From: Treponema sp.
Lineage (GTDB): Bacteria > Spirochaetota > Spirochaetia > Treponematales > Treponemataceae
Length of the DNA stretch: 64,000 bases
Direction: 5' to 3'
Assembly (NCBI GenBank): GCA_022510865.1
Contig: JAFLSQ010000008.1
Span: forward strand, 1-64,000
The notes under the pieces are model-generated. The model was given only the letters and a program-made list of their open reading frames with translations, ran no database searches and was not told the DNA's origin. Each line of letters opens with the position of its first letter. Position 1 is the stretch's first letter. Position numbers and translations under genes: made by a program. Of the stretch, positions 9,006-17,501 are shown piece by piece.

Positions 9006-10739
9006 TCAGACCCTGCCCGTCCTGCGCGGCGGCCAGAACCGGAAAACCGGCTTTCCGATTATGTACTTTTTGTTGATGTACTGCGGAGACATCTGTGAGT
9101 AATACTGGACGGAAAGGTCATCATAATCAGAGAGCGCGGTCAACGTCCTGTCATAGGAATGGCGCAAATCAAGCGAATTGAAGCGGTTGTCTCCCATCAT
9201 AAAATAGCAGTCCTTGGGAATGTACTGCGGATTGCCCGCGCTGTCGTTCGCAGGGAAAAGCGGCATATTGCGCTCGTCAAGCAGGCTCTGGATATACCAG
9301 TGGAGTTTTGAGGCAGTCTGATAATATTCCCTGAGCGCGGGGTCATCAGAATAAGTGGTCGCGCTGATATTATCAGAAAAAAGCTCCGCATAGCGCAGGA
9401 CAAGCCTTCCGAAAGTGATTTTTGACATGACGTTCAGACGGAAATTCGACTCGGCGTAAACATCGCGCGTGTCATCCTTCCGCAAAATCCATGAGGTCAT
9501 AAAATCAGAGAACCATTTCTGACCGCCCTCCTGCGTCAGAATGCGCAGGGCAGTCTCCTGCGCGGTCTGGAAAAGATAATACTCGTAAAGGGGCGGCGCG
9601 GAGAAAGTTCCCGAGACGCTTCCGGTCAGCGAGAAAGCCGAGAGGCTCTGCGCAATTTCCCTGGCCTCGGAAGCGGCCGCATCCAAATCATAATTCCGGC
9701 GCTCCGCCTCAAAATCAGTCATAGTCTCATAATCAGACGCGGACAGCGGGAAAAAACGCACGTTCGCGCGGATTCTCTCCGGCAGCCCCGCAAGATTCCA
9801 CACCGCATACTTGGCGTCAATCTCGGAGGGCACAAAATCATCGCTGGCGGATGTGCGCACATAAAGCACGCCGTCCTGCATCACAATCTGCTCGCCGGGA
9901 AGGGCGGCAATCCTCTTTACAAGCGGGTCGGCCTTAAGCTCGCCGTGCTCGTCCTTGTTCAGGTTCACAGTCATTATGGAAAGCATATAGACAAGCTGCG
10001 AGGTGACTGTCTTGACCTCGGACTTTCTGTCCATCGAGTAATGCGGATTGCGCAGCACGATTGTATCGCCGCGCTTGTATTTCCTGAAATCCGGCAGGCC
10101 GACATCCGTGAGCGGGAATTTAGGCCCGCAGTCAATTTTTGAGACAAACGCGCGGTCTTTCACAAGGAAAGTCGGGACCATCGACTCGGAGGGAATCTCG
10201 TAGAGTTGCAGGAAAAAAATCTGGAAAATGAGGATTGTGAAGATTGACCAGACAAGCGCGTCAATCCAGCTGAGCGCCTCCGTCAGGACAAAGAATTTTC
10301 CCCTGTATTTCTTCTCTTTCGGCGCGACCGCCCAGCCCTGTACTATCCGCACATTGCGCTTTGGGTAAAGGCTCCGTGCGCTCAGGTACGAGAGCACGAA
10401 AATCACGAACCAGAGAATCACGCTGATAAAATCATACCAGAACGCGGTCCCCGTTTCCCCCGCCCTGCGCAGAATGAACGCGATGAAAAGCACGTAAGGA
10501 AGATACTCCGTGAGCTTTATGACGGCAAAAATGCGGGAGCCGTCAGTTTTTCTGATTATCCTGAAAACCGAGAAATAAACCACAACCGCCGTATAGCACA
10601 GCGCGAGCGGAAAAGCCAGCGCGGAGATGTCAAAATGAAGCGGAAACAGCAGAAGCGAGAAAATCACCGCCGCGCCAAGATTTATGAAAGTCTTGATTGA
10701 GAAAACCCTGAATTCTTTTGTAATTTTCGTCTTGTCCAT
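9006..10739 (-). CDS. lepB: Signal peptidase I, unusually long
   Basis: 577 residues; typical bacterial forms have about 180-330. The N terminus has several hydrophobic segments (within ~20-60, ~80-120 and 162-180). The S26 signature SESMVPTF puts the catalytic serine at ~186 and VKRIAALPGE puts the general-base lysine at ~275. The last conserved box MMGDNRFNSLDLRHS is at ~514-527. Between the lysine region and that box lies an insert of about 200 residues (~300-505) with no recognised domain. Cleaves leader peptides of secreted proteins at the outer face of the inner membrane. The -10 box ends 7 nt before the ATG and there is no ribosome site. Confidence 0.9.
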   Translation of the reverse strand: MDKTKITKEFRVFSIKTFINLGAAVIFSLLLFPLHFDISALAFPLALCYTAVVVYFSVFRIIRKTDGSRIFAVIKLTEYLPYVLFIAFILRRAGETGTAFWYDFISVILWFVIFVLSYLSARSLYPKRNVRIVQGWAVAPKEKKYRGKFFVLTEALSWIDALVWSIFTILIFQIFFLQLYEIPSESMVPTFLVKDRAFVSKIDCGPKFPLTDVGLPDFRKYKRGDTIVLRNPHYSMDRKSEVKTVTSQLVYMLSIMTVNLNKDEHGELKADPLVKRIAALPGEQIVMQDGVLYVRTSASDDFVPSEIDAKYAVWNLAGLPERIRANVRFFPLSASDYETMTDFEAERRNYDLDAAASEAREIAQSLSAFSLTGSVSGTFSAPPLYEYYLFQTAQETALRILTQEGGQKWFSDFMTSWILRKDDTRDVYAESNFRLNVMSKITFGRLVLRYAELFSDNISATTYSDDPALREYYQTASKLHWYIQSLLDERNMPLFPANDSAGNPQYIPKDCYFMMGDNRFNSLDLRHSYDRTLTALSDYDDLSVQYYSQMSPQYINKKYIIGKPVFRFWPPRRTGRV

Positions 10740-10746
10740 ACAACCG

Positions 10747-10775
10747 ATTATAACGACTTTAACTCAGAATGTCAT
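10747..10775 (-). promoter_or_regulatory. Promoter of lepB; predicts a leaderless mRNA
   Basis: On the minus strand: ATGACA (10770-10775), 17-bp spacer, TATAAT (10747-10752), then 7 nt (CGGTTGT) to the ATG at 10739. The promoter overlaps the 3' end of tatD. Confidence 0.6.
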
Positions 10776-11535
10776 TCCCACTTGCTGCGGGAATCGGAAT
10801 TCCAAGGAAAGAGCGGGCGTTGCGCTCCAGAGCAAGGCAGAAATCATCAAAACTCTCTCTTGCGCGAAGAGCGTGTGCCGCGCGGTAGATGTCAAGAATC
10901 TCACGCGGATATGTGACCGCCTCGCCGCGCAGGAACTGGAACGGCGCGTCGGTCTCCAGAAGAAGGCACTCAACCGGAAGGTTTCTAACGCAGTCAACGG
11001 CTTTCTTGTTATTGTTCATAATCTGCTTTCCAAAGCTGAAAAATCCGTGGATTCCGCGCGAAAGAAGGCTTCCTGCCTCTGCGCACGTGCCCATGAAAGA
11101 ATGAAAAAGCACGGCAGGGCATTTTCGGAGCGCGGACGCATACTCAAAAAGCCTGTGATTCGCCTTGCGGCAGTGGACGACAAGCGGAACATCAAAAAAA
11201 GCCGAGAAATCCAGCTGGATTCGCCACATCTCCTCCTGAGCATCGGCGTAAGTCTTGAATTCGGCGGAAAAATAATCAAAACCCGCCTCGCCTACCGCGG
11301 AAATCAGTTTTTTTTGCAGGAGGCCCTCAAGAAAATCAGCGTCGCCGGGCAAGAAATCCGCGGCTGCCTGCGGATGAAGCCCGTATGCTTTGAGTATATT
11401 CCCCGGCGCGGATTTCTGAGCCTCGAACTCTTTCTGGGAATGGGCACATGAGAGCGCGGCATAGTCTCTGCAATCCACCTGAGGAAGCGACAGCGCCGCG
11501 CACGAGGCATAATGAAAATGCGCGTCAAAAATCAT
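10759..11535 (-). CDS. TatD-family metal-dependent hydrolase
   Basis: 258 residues. TatD proteins are TIM-barrel metallohydrolases with DNase activity. The metal-binding landmarks are present: FDAHFHY at the N terminus, GEAGFDYF, PLVVHCRKA and LLETDAPFQF near the C terminus. Slightly shorter than the usual ~260, with weak conservation in the middle, so it may be a divergent paralogue rather than TatD proper. AGGAG lies 5 nt before the ATG. It ends just upstream of lepB on the same strand, but lepB has its own promoter. Confidence 0.75.
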   Translation of the reverse strand: MIFDAHFHYASCAALSLPQVDCRDYAALSCAHSQKEFEAQKSAPGNILKAYGLHPQAAADFLPGDADFLEGLLQKKLISAVGEAGFDYFSAEFKTYADAQEEMWRIQLDFSAFFDVPLVVHCRKANHRLFEYASALRKCPAVLFHSFMGTCAEAGSLLSRGIHGFFSFGKQIMNNNKKAVDCVRNLPVECLLLETDAPFQFLRGEAVTYPREILDIYRAAHALRARESFDDFCLALERNARSFLGIPIPAASGNDILS

Positions 11536-11631
11536 AAAAACTCCTAATGTTATGCTTATTATAGCCGAAAATATCGGTAATGTGGGATTTTAAGTATCAC
11601 AGAGAAATCATTTTTATTATGGGAGAAAAAA

Positions 11632-11850
11632 ATGAAGAGCTACACACTTAAAAGCATAGGAAAAAACACAGATTACATGACAATCCTGCGTGAGATGGAG
11701 GACGGATTCGTAGTGAAAATTGTCCGCGACATGGACGGCTATGAGGATGTCAAGACCGACTATATCTCCAAAGGACTTTTTGAAAGCTGCATCCGCACGG
11801 GCTACCTGACAGAAATCACGGAGACCGTCAAGATGGCAGCGAACGCCTGA
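11632..11850 (+). CDS. Small conserved-looking protein of unknown function
   Basis: 72 residues, soluble, acidic and basic residues mixed (KSYTLKSIGKNTDYMTILRE, then GFVVKIVRDMDGYEDVK). GGGAG lies 6 nt before the ATG, which supports expression. No domain recognised; no signal peptide. Its last 23 bases overlap the 3' end of miaA on the opposite strand. Confidence 0.6.
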   Translation: MKSYTLKSIGKNTDYMTILREMEDGFVVKIVRDMDGYEDVKTDYISKGLFESCIRTGYLTEITETVKMAANA

Positions 11851-12787
11851 TAATATCAAAAGCCTCGCTTATTCTCTGGGATTTATCCCCGGGAGTAAGC
11901 CATATTATCTCCACGCCTTTTTTCTGCATCATGCGGAACCAAGTCTCCTGCCTTTTGGCGAACTGCCTTATAGCGACAAAAAGCCTCTCGTAGAGCACGT
12001 CCCGGCTCTCAACTTTTCCCTGCAAGAAAAGCGAGCACCAGCGGTACTCAAGCCCGAGCTTCTCCAGACGCTCCCAGGTTATCCCGCTCTCGTGGATTTT
12101 CCGGACTTCCTCTATCATCCCGTTGTCAAGCCGCTCTTTTAAGCGCGCCGAGATGTTATCCCACAGCTGCGGCCGCGCGAGCGTAGTGCCGATGACAAGC
12201 GGACGGATGTCAGGGCGCAGAACAGAGGTGGATTCAAAACCGCGCCTCTTCGCCTCGATTATCTCCAGAGCCTTGATTACCCTCTCCTTCTCCTGCAAAT
12301 CATTTTTTGTGTGAAGGTCAGGCTGCTCTTTTATGAGCCGGGCGGCAAGCACATCAAGCGGGGTCTCCTCCAGCCTCTGATGAAGGGCCTTGTCATCGGG
12401 CATCATCACAAGCTGGTAATCGCGGATGACGGCATCAAGATACATTCCCGTTCCGCCCACTACCACAGGAAGTTTTTTGCGCGCGGTAATCTCGCTGAAA
12501 ACGCGGTAAAAATCCTGCTGATAGTTGTACACGTTGTATTCCGCAGGAAGCTCGGCTATGTCAATAAGATGATAGGGCACATCATGGCCGTCCACGCGGT
12601 ATTCCGACAAATCCTTTCCGGAGCCGATGTCCAGGAATTTGTAGGTCTGGCGGGAATCCGCGGAAATCACCTCGCCGCCGAATTCATGGGCGACGGCGAC
12701 ACCAATCGACGTTTTTCCCACGGCGGTCGGCCCAAGTATCACAACGCAGTTGTAGCTTCCAGTTTTCTGGCAGTCGTCCATAATCAA
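11828..12787 (-). CDS. miaA: tRNA dimethylallyltransferase
   Basis: Adds a dimethylallyl group to A37 of tRNAs that read UNN codons. The P-loop GPTAVGKTSIGVA (~20-32) is followed by the family signature GGEVISADSRQTYKFLDIGSGK and by PVVVGGTGMYLDAVI. 319 residues, normal length. The ATG lies 1 nt after the rlmI stop codon, so translation is likely coupled. A second in-frame ATG two codons on is an alternative start. Confidence 0.93.
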   Translation of the reverse strand: MIMDDCQKTGSYNCVVILGPTAVGKTSIGVAVAHEFGGEVISADSRQTYKFLDIGSGKDLSEYRVDGHDVPYHLIDIAELPAEYNVYNYQQDFYRVFSEITARKKLPVVVGGTGMYLDAVIRDYQLVMMPDDKALHQRLEETPLDVLAARLIKEQPDLHTKNDLQEKERVIKALEIIEAKRRGFESTSVLRPDIRPLVIGTTLARPQLWDNISARLKERLDNGMIEEVRKIHESGITWERLEKLGLEYRWCSLFLQGKVESRDVLYERLFVAIRQFAKRQETWFRMMQKKGVEIIWLTPGDKSQRISEAFDIIRRSLPS

Positions 12788-12788
12788 A

Positions 12789-14045
12789 TCACAGAACTTT
12801 GCAGATGACGCAGTTCAGATACTCGCTCTTGGGATAGCCAAGCAGCACCGGATGATCAGGAGCGGCCCCGCGCTTCTCAATAATCTGCACACGGCGGCGG
12901 CTGTCCATCGCGGCGTGCATAATCATGTCGCAGAACATCCGGGTCTCCATAAAATGCGAGCACGAGCAGGTGACAAGAATTCCGCCCTTCTCCAGAAGCC
13001 GCATTGCGCGCAGATTTATCTCCTTGTAGCCGCCATAGGCCTTGTCTATCATCTTCGCGGATTTTGTGAACGCGGGAGGGTCAAGGACAATCACATCGAA
13101 TTTCTGATTCTCGCCCTCGTACTGCTTCAGAAGGTCAAAGACATCGGCGCGGACTGCCCGCATGACCGCGCCCGCATTGTTCAGCGCGATATTTCTCTCC
13201 ACCATGGCCACGGCATCCTCAGAAATATCCACGGAGACAACCTCTTTTGCCCCGGCTTTCACCGCGTTCAGCCCGAACGAGCCTGTGTGCGTGAAAGTGT
13301 CAAGGACGCGCTTGCCACGGCAGAACGCCGCGGCCGCAAGCCGGTTATGCTTCTGGTCAAGGAAATAGCCCGTCTTCTGACCGCCCGCAATATCTACGCA
13401 GAGGCGCACCCCGTTCTCTACTATTGTGATTGAAGTGCTCTGGCCCTCATCTCCATAAATCCAGCCGTCGCAGAAAGAAAGCCCCTCTTTCTCACGCGCT
13501 TTCTGGTCATCATGCTCGTAAATGCCCGATGGCCTGCATATTCTAACGAGCGCGTCAATTATGCTCCTGCGGAAGACCTCGCAGGCGAGCGCGGAGAACT
13601 GGACCACAAGAAAGATTCTCCCGTCCTCGGCGCAGAACCGCTCGCAGACAAAGCCCGGCACAAAGTCCGCCTCGGCAAAGATAAGCCTGTAGGAGTCGTC
13701 CGGGGAGAAAAATCCCGCGCGCAAATCACAGGCCTGGGAAATCCGCCGCTCCCAGAATTCAGCGTCCTGCATCACGGCCGCGGCGTTCTCACGCGCAAAA
13801 ATGCGCACACAAATCCGCGATTTTTTGTTCAGGATTCCGGTGCCAAGAAACACGCCGGACTTTGAGTAGACCTCCACCGCGGAGCCGTCCTCTACGCCGC
13901 ACTCGCCCAGAGGATGATTCTTCCACGCGTCCTTCTCTGTCTGCCTGTGCTTGATGTGCGAGACCTCGTTATCAAAAACCCACGGAAAGCCCTGCTGAAT
14001 CTCCCGCTCCTCGCCCTTGTTCAAAAAAATCTTCGGATAAATCAT
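12789..14045 (-). CDS. rlmI: Class I rRNA cytosine methyltransferase, RlmI-like
   Basis: 418 residues. An N-terminal PUA-like domain (KIFLNKGEEREIQQGFPWVF) is followed by an intermediate domain. The C-terminal SAM-binding Rossmann fold has VLDTFTHTGSFGLNA and VVSVDISEDAV. The catalytic region is FDVIVLDPPAFTKS. This architecture matches RlmI/RlmK-type 23S rRNA m5C methyltransferases. GGAAGG precedes the ATG and a consensus-like promoter lies at 14063-14091. First gene of a two-gene unit with miaA, both modifying RNA. The exact rRNA position is not decidable. Confidence 0.88.
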   Translation of the reverse strand: MIYPKIFLNKGEEREIQQGFPWVFDNEVSHIKHRQTEKDAWKNHPLGECGVEDGSAVEVYSKSGVFLGTGILNKKSRICVRIFARENAAAVMQDAEFWERRISQACDLRAGFFSPDDSYRLIFAEADFVPGFVCERFCAEDGRIFLVVQFSALACEVFRRSIIDALVRICRPSGIYEHDDQKAREKEGLSFCDGWIYGDEGQSTSITIVENGVRLCVDIAGGQKTGYFLDQKHNRLAAAAFCRGKRVLDTFTHTGSFGLNAVKAGAKEVVSVDISEDAVAMVERNIALNNAGAVMRAVRADVFDLLKQYEGENQKFDVIVLDPPAFTKSAKMIDKAYGGYKEINLRAMRLLEKGGILVTCSCSHFMETRMFCDMIMHAAMDSRRRVQIIEKRGAAPDHPVLLGYPKSEYLNCVICKVL

Positions 14046-14062
14046 ACGCCACCTTCCAGAAG

Positions 14063-14091
14063 ATTATATGAGAAAAAAAGGTTTTTCTCAA
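14063..14091 (-). promoter_or_regulatory. Promoter of rlmI
   Basis: On the minus strand: TTGAGA (14086-14091), 17-bp spacer, TATAAT (14063-14068). The leader would be only about 11 nt and consists almost entirely of the ribosome site. The spacer contains half of an A/T hairpin (14070-14077 with 14082-14089). Confidence 0.65.
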
Positions 14092-14095
14092 TAAT

Positions 14096-14170
14096 GGCAG
14101 GCGAGCGCCCGCGCAAAAATCAGCGCGGTTCCAGACCCGGACGTAGAATCACAGGGATTTTCTTGCCGGG
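14096..14170 (+). repeat. Left copy of the direct repeat flanking the accessory island
   Basis: The segment resembles 19008-19075 in the same orientation. Its core 14111-14140 is identical over 30 bp to 19019-19048 and starts GCGCAAAAATCAGCGCGG, containing the short inverted repeat GCGC-N8-GCGC. The next ~28 bp are mostly conserved (TAGAATCA.., GATTTTCTTGCCG). No gene is in either copy. Confidence 0.75.
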
Positions 14171-14333
14171 CTGTGCAGGAGGGAAGCCGCATTTCACTCG
14201 GCCGCTTTCTACAGCGAAAACATTTTGATAAGTTTCCTGAGCGACAGCCAGTAAAGGACCGCGCAGTTATTCTTCATAACTGCGCGGCCTATGCACACCG
14301 CACAAACATTTTTGATTGTCAGTACCCCACGGG
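14171..14333. other. Intergenic stretch downstream of the ankyrin/LRR gene
   Basis: No gene seen. The only clear element is the perfect 12-bp hairpin at 14259-14287. Together with 14046-14170 this makes a gene-free gap of nearly 290 bp between the start of rlmI and the end of the LRR gene. Confidence 0.5.
14259..14287 (-). terminator. Strong hairpin, probable terminator of the LRR gene
   Basis: CCGCGCAGTTAT (14259-14270), 5-nt loop, ATAACTGCGCGG (14276-14287): a perfect 12-bp stem located about 45 bp beyond the stop codon of the 14334-16541 gene. The downstream tract on the minus strand (TCCTTTACT) is only moderately T-rich, so termination efficiency is uncertain. Confidence 0.6.
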
Positions 14334-16541
14334 CTACTCTGGAATCGTGATGTCGCCGTCAGTGCAGCAGATGATGACGGCTCTCCTGTACTGGTAGTAG
14401 CCAGATCTTCCTTTGTAATTATGGGACAATCTCCCGTGCCAGCTTTTGTCCCCGTCTTCTTTTTTGAACTTCCACTGGGCTTTCGTGCCGTCGAACTGTA
14501 TGGTCAGATTCGGATACGGAATGACCGGTTCTTTAATATAGTTATCTCTGTAGTAATGATTTTCACTAAGACGCCTTTTGTCAAAATTCTGCTCAAACTT
14601 GCCGTTGCCGAACACGTCGCCGCCCATTTCCACTACACTCCTTGGAATTGAGATGCTCCTCAGATTCTTGCAGTCGGCAAAAGCCCCCTCTCCAATACCC
14701 GACACGCCCCTTGGAATCGTAACGCTTGTAAGCGACTCGCACCCCGCGAACGCAAAATATCCAATGTGCTTTACTCTGCCGGGAATCGTCACGCTCGTAA
14801 GACCGCTGGCGCAGAACGCATAGACTCCGATTTTCGTAACGTTTTCTGGAATCGTGATGCTCGTAAGTGACGTGCAGCCAGAGAAAGCACCATAGCCATT
14901 GGAATCACCATCCCCGCCTGTGTACGCAGAGCTGTTTATTTCTTTCACGGTGTCAGGAATTGTTACTTTTGCAAGCGATGTGCAGCCGCTGAACACACCT
15001 CCGTTGATTGCTGTGACACCGCTCGGAATCACAATGCTTGTAAGAGACGTGCAGCCTAAGAAGGCCATTGCGCCTATAGTCGTAACGCCCTCGGAAATTG
15101 TCACCGTCCTTAACGCAGTGCAGTCCATGAACGCGCGCTCCCCGATAACGGCTCCGCCTAGAATCGTAACGCTCTCAAGCGATGTGCAGGAAGAGAACGC
15201 GCCTGCCATGGAATAGATACTCATCATATAGCCAACGACGCTGCCCATAGAGGTTACGCTGCCGGGAATCGTCACGCTTTTAAGACCTGCGCCGCTGAAC
15301 GCCCCTGTTCCGATTTCAGTTATGCCTTCGGGAAGCGTGATGTTCGCAAGAGCCTTGCAGTCCATGAAGGCACGGTGGCCGATTCTCTTCATGCTGCCCG
15401 GAATCGTGACGTTCGCAAGCGACAGGCAGCCTAAGAACGCGTCGTCCCCGATTTCCTCCACGCCCTCCATAAAAACCACGCTTTTGAGCGACGTGCAGCC
15501 CATGAACGCACCTCCGACTTTATTTCCATATAGGTGGTAGTTTGACTCGTTGTTGATTTTCTTCACGCTGCCAGGAATCACAACGCTCTCAAGGTACATG
15601 CACTGCATAAACGCTTCTCCAGCAATCTCCGTCACGCCGTCGGGAATAATAAGGTTGTCAGGAAGAGTATCCTTGTCGCACCCGACAATCTTGGTGCCTT
15701 GCATTATAAGATATGATGGTATCTGTTTCGCTTCCGCATTCACATCGTCTGTGCCGTCATTGGCATTCACATCGTGTGTGCCGTCATCGTCATTGGCATT
15801 CACGTCCTCTTCGGCTTCTATCAGAACTTTTGCCACACGCCCAGTCGCATACCTCAGCGCGGTATAGCCGTCTCCGTCCTTGGCGTTCACGTCCGCGCCG
15901 GCTTCTATCAGAACTTCTGCCACGTCCACGGAATTATTCCTAGCCGCATACATCAGCGCGGTCTTGCCGTCTCTGCTCTTTGCGTTCACGTCCGCACCGG
16001 CCTCTATCAGAACTTTTGCCACGTCCGCGGAATTATATATAGCCGCCTCCATCAGCGCAGTTTTTCCGTACTTATCTTTGGCGTTCAAGTCCGCGCCGGC
16101 CTCTATCAGAACCTTTACCACGTCCGCGGAATTACTCGAAGCCGCCTCCATCAGCGCGGTATTCTTGGCGTTCACGTCCGCGCCGGCCTCTATCAGAACT
16201 TTTGCCACGTCCACGAAATTCTTCCGAACCGCCTGCGACAGCGCAGTACTGCCGAAAGCGCTCTTTGCGTTCAAGTCCGCGCCAGCCTCTATCAGAACTT
16301 TTGCCACGTCCACGTGATTATCAATAGCCGCCTGCAACAGCGCGGTCCTGCCGTATCCGTCCTTGGCGTTCAAGTCCACCCCTTCCGCTATGAGCCGCTG
16401 CACTGCGGCAACGTCATTGTTCTTTACCGCAGTTATCAGTGCTTCCACTCTGGGTTCGACTGCCGCACTCTTGCAGCCCGCCATGACCGCAACCAAAGCC
16501 AGCGCCGCAAGCCCTGTGGCAATCCTCGTCATCTTTCTCAT
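14334..16541 (-). CDS. Ankyrin-repeat plus BspA-like leucine-rich-repeat lipoprotein
   Basis: 735 residues. A signal peptide ends VMAGC, predicting a lipoprotein. Residues ~30-240 hold about seven 33-residue ankyrin repeats (consensus GxTALMEAAxxNSxDVAKVLIEAGADVNAK). A short DVNAND-type linker repeat follows. Residues ~270-660 hold many ~23-residue LRR_5 (BspA-like) repeats of the type FxGCTSLxSVTIPxxVxxIG, and the end has the treponemal-style FDGTKAQW and CTDGDI blocks. BspA-type proteins are surface adhesins in oral spirochaetes and Bacteroidetes. One ankyrin repeat lacks 4 residues (NAKNTALMEAA) and the last is shortened (ATGRVAKVLIE). Own promoter at 16573-16600. Confidence 0.9.
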   Translation of the reverse strand: MRKMTRIATGLAALALVAVMAGCKSAAVEPRVEALITAVKNNDVAAVQRLIAEGVDLNAKDGYGRTALLQAAIDNHVDVAKVLIEAGADLNAKSAFGSTALSQAVRKNFVDVAKVLIEAGADVNAKNTALMEAASSNSADVVKVLIEAGADLNAKDKYGKTALMEAAIYNSADVAKVLIEAGADVNAKSRDGKTALMYAARNNSVDVAEVLIEAGADVNAKDGDGYTALRYATGRVAKVLIEAEEDVNANDDDGTHDVNANDGTDDVNAEAKQIPSYLIMQGTKIVGCDKDTLPDNLIIPDGVTEIAGEAFMQCMYLESVVIPGSVKKINNESNYHLYGNKVGGAFMGCTSLKSVVFMEGVEEIGDDAFLGCLSLANVTIPGSMKRIGHRAFMDCKALANITLPEGITEIGTGAFSGAGLKSVTIPGSVTSMGSVVGYMMSIYSMAGAFSSCTSLESVTILGGAVIGERAFMDCTALRTVTISEGVTTIGAMAFLGCTSLTSIVIPSGVTAINGGVFSGCTSLAKVTIPDTVKEINSSAYTGGDGDSNGYGAFSGCTSLTSITIPENVTKIGVYAFCASGLTSVTIPGRVKHIGYFAFAGCESLTSVTIPRGVSGIGEGAFADCKNLRSISIPRSVVEMGGDVFGNGKFEQNFDKRRLSENHYYRDNYIKEPVIPYPNLTIQFDGTKAQWKFKKEDGDKSWHGRLSHNYKGRSGYYQYRRAVIICCTDGDITIPE
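15800..16400 (-). repeat. 99-bp tandem repeats encoding the ankyrin units
   Basis: About six near-identical ~99-bp units, recognisable by the recurring plus-strand block TCTATCAGAACTTTTGCCAC followed by a GTCC[A/G]CG variant. Such similarity at DNA level points to recent expansion by slippage or unequal recombination. Length differences between units are multiples of 3, so the frame is kept. Confidence 0.75.
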
Positions 16542-16572
16542 AATGTTTCTCTCGTGCGTTTTACTTCCGCCG

Positions 16573-16606
16573 AAGATAGTTCTTTCCGCACATGGGGCAA
16601 CGCCCC
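16573..16606 (-). promoter_or_regulatory. Promoter and inverted repeat upstream of the ankyrin/LRR gene
   Basis: On the minus strand: TTGCCC (16595-16600), 16-bp spacer, TATCTT (16573-16578). The -35 lies inside the inverted repeat GGGGCGTTGCCCC (16594-16606). The whole ~65-bp leader is nearly identical to the one before the second LRR gene. Confidence 0.5.
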
Positions 16607-16611
16607 GCGAC

Positions 16612-17469
16612 CTAATATTGGTTCGCGGGAATGTTGCCGTCAGAGCAATGGACTGTCACGCCGTCTAAAAAAGCCCATGGGTCAAGCCTAGTTCCATCTA
16701 TGCTAATCTTCCTCCACTGCGCCTTCGTGCCGTTGTACTTCACTGTCTTAAGATTCCTGCACGAAAAAGCGCCTCCCCCCATACTCCTCACGCTGCTCGG
16801 AATCGTCACGCTCTCAAGCGAACATTCAGCGAATGCCCCGCCGATTTTTGTCACAGTTTCGGGAATCGTAACGCTCTTGAGCGACGTGCAGTTCACGAAC
16901 GCACCGGTCTCGATTTCCGTAACGCCCGCAGGAATTGTGACGCTCTCAAGCGACGTGCAATCCATAAATGCCTGATAGCCGATAGTCCTGACACTGTCCG
17001 GAATTGTGACGCTCGTCAGTTCCTTGCAGCGAGTGAACGCCCTGATGCCTATACTCGTCACGCCGTCCGGAATTACGAGCGTTTTCAGCGCCCTCAGATC
17101 GGGCACGTCCGACAGCGTGATGGTGACATTCTCATAATAGGAAGTGTTGTCTATCTGGCACCACTGCGCCAATGTTCCCATATACTTCACGGTCTTGATG
17201 TTTTCGCAGCCACTGAACGCGCCATAGTCGATAGTCTTGACGCTGGCAGGAATCGTGACAGTCTCAAGCGACGTGCAGCCCATGAACACAAAGGGGACGA
17301 TTTCCGTTATTCCTTTTGGAATCACGAGGTTCGCGGGAACTCTGTCCTTGTCGCAGCCCGTTATTCTGGTGTCGCTAACAGTCAGATATTCCGGAATCTC
17401 CTTGCAGCCTGCGACTGCCGCCATTAAAAATACCGCAAGCCCTGCGGCAACCCTCGTCATCTTTCTCAT
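16612..17469 (-). CDS. BspA-like leucine-rich-repeat lipoprotein
   Basis: 285 residues. Start at 17469 (MRKMTRVAAGLAVFLMAAVAGC) with AGGAG upstream; the frame extends further back but only into the duplicated leader. After the lipobox come eight or so LRR_5 repeats (FxGCTSLESVTIPxxVxxI). They are interrupted by a VKYMGTLAQWCQI block and end with VKYNGTKAQW and VHCSDGNIP. No ankyrin region. The signal peptide is almost identical to that of the downstream gene, so the two are paralogues from a tandem duplication. Likely surface-exposed adhesin-type protein. Confidence 0.88.
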   Translation of the reverse strand: MRKMTRVAAGLAVFLMAAVAGCKEIPEYLTVSDTRITGCDKDRVPANLVIPKGITEIVPFVFMGCTSLETVTIPASVKTIDYGAFSGCENIKTVKYMGTLAQWCQIDNTSYYENVTITLSDVPDLRALKTLVIPDGVTSIGIRAFTRCKELTSVTIPDSVRTIGYQAFMDCTSLESVTIPAGVTEIETGAFVNCTSLKSVTIPETVTKIGGAFAECSLESVTIPSSVRSMGGGAFSCRNLKTVKYNGTKAQWRKISIDGTRLDPWAFLDGVTVHCSDGNIPANQY

Positions 17470-17501
17470 AATGTTTCTCCTGTGCGTTTTTACTTCCGCC
17501 G

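Noticed and set aside
14046-14333. Small genes between rlmI and the LRR gene
   Set aside because: Short frames there have no ribosome sites and cross the repeat and the terminator hairpin.
15774-16691. 305-codon plus-strand frame opposite the ankyrin region
   Set aside because: It mirrors the 99-bp repeats of the real minus-strand gene and has no ribosome site or family resemblance.
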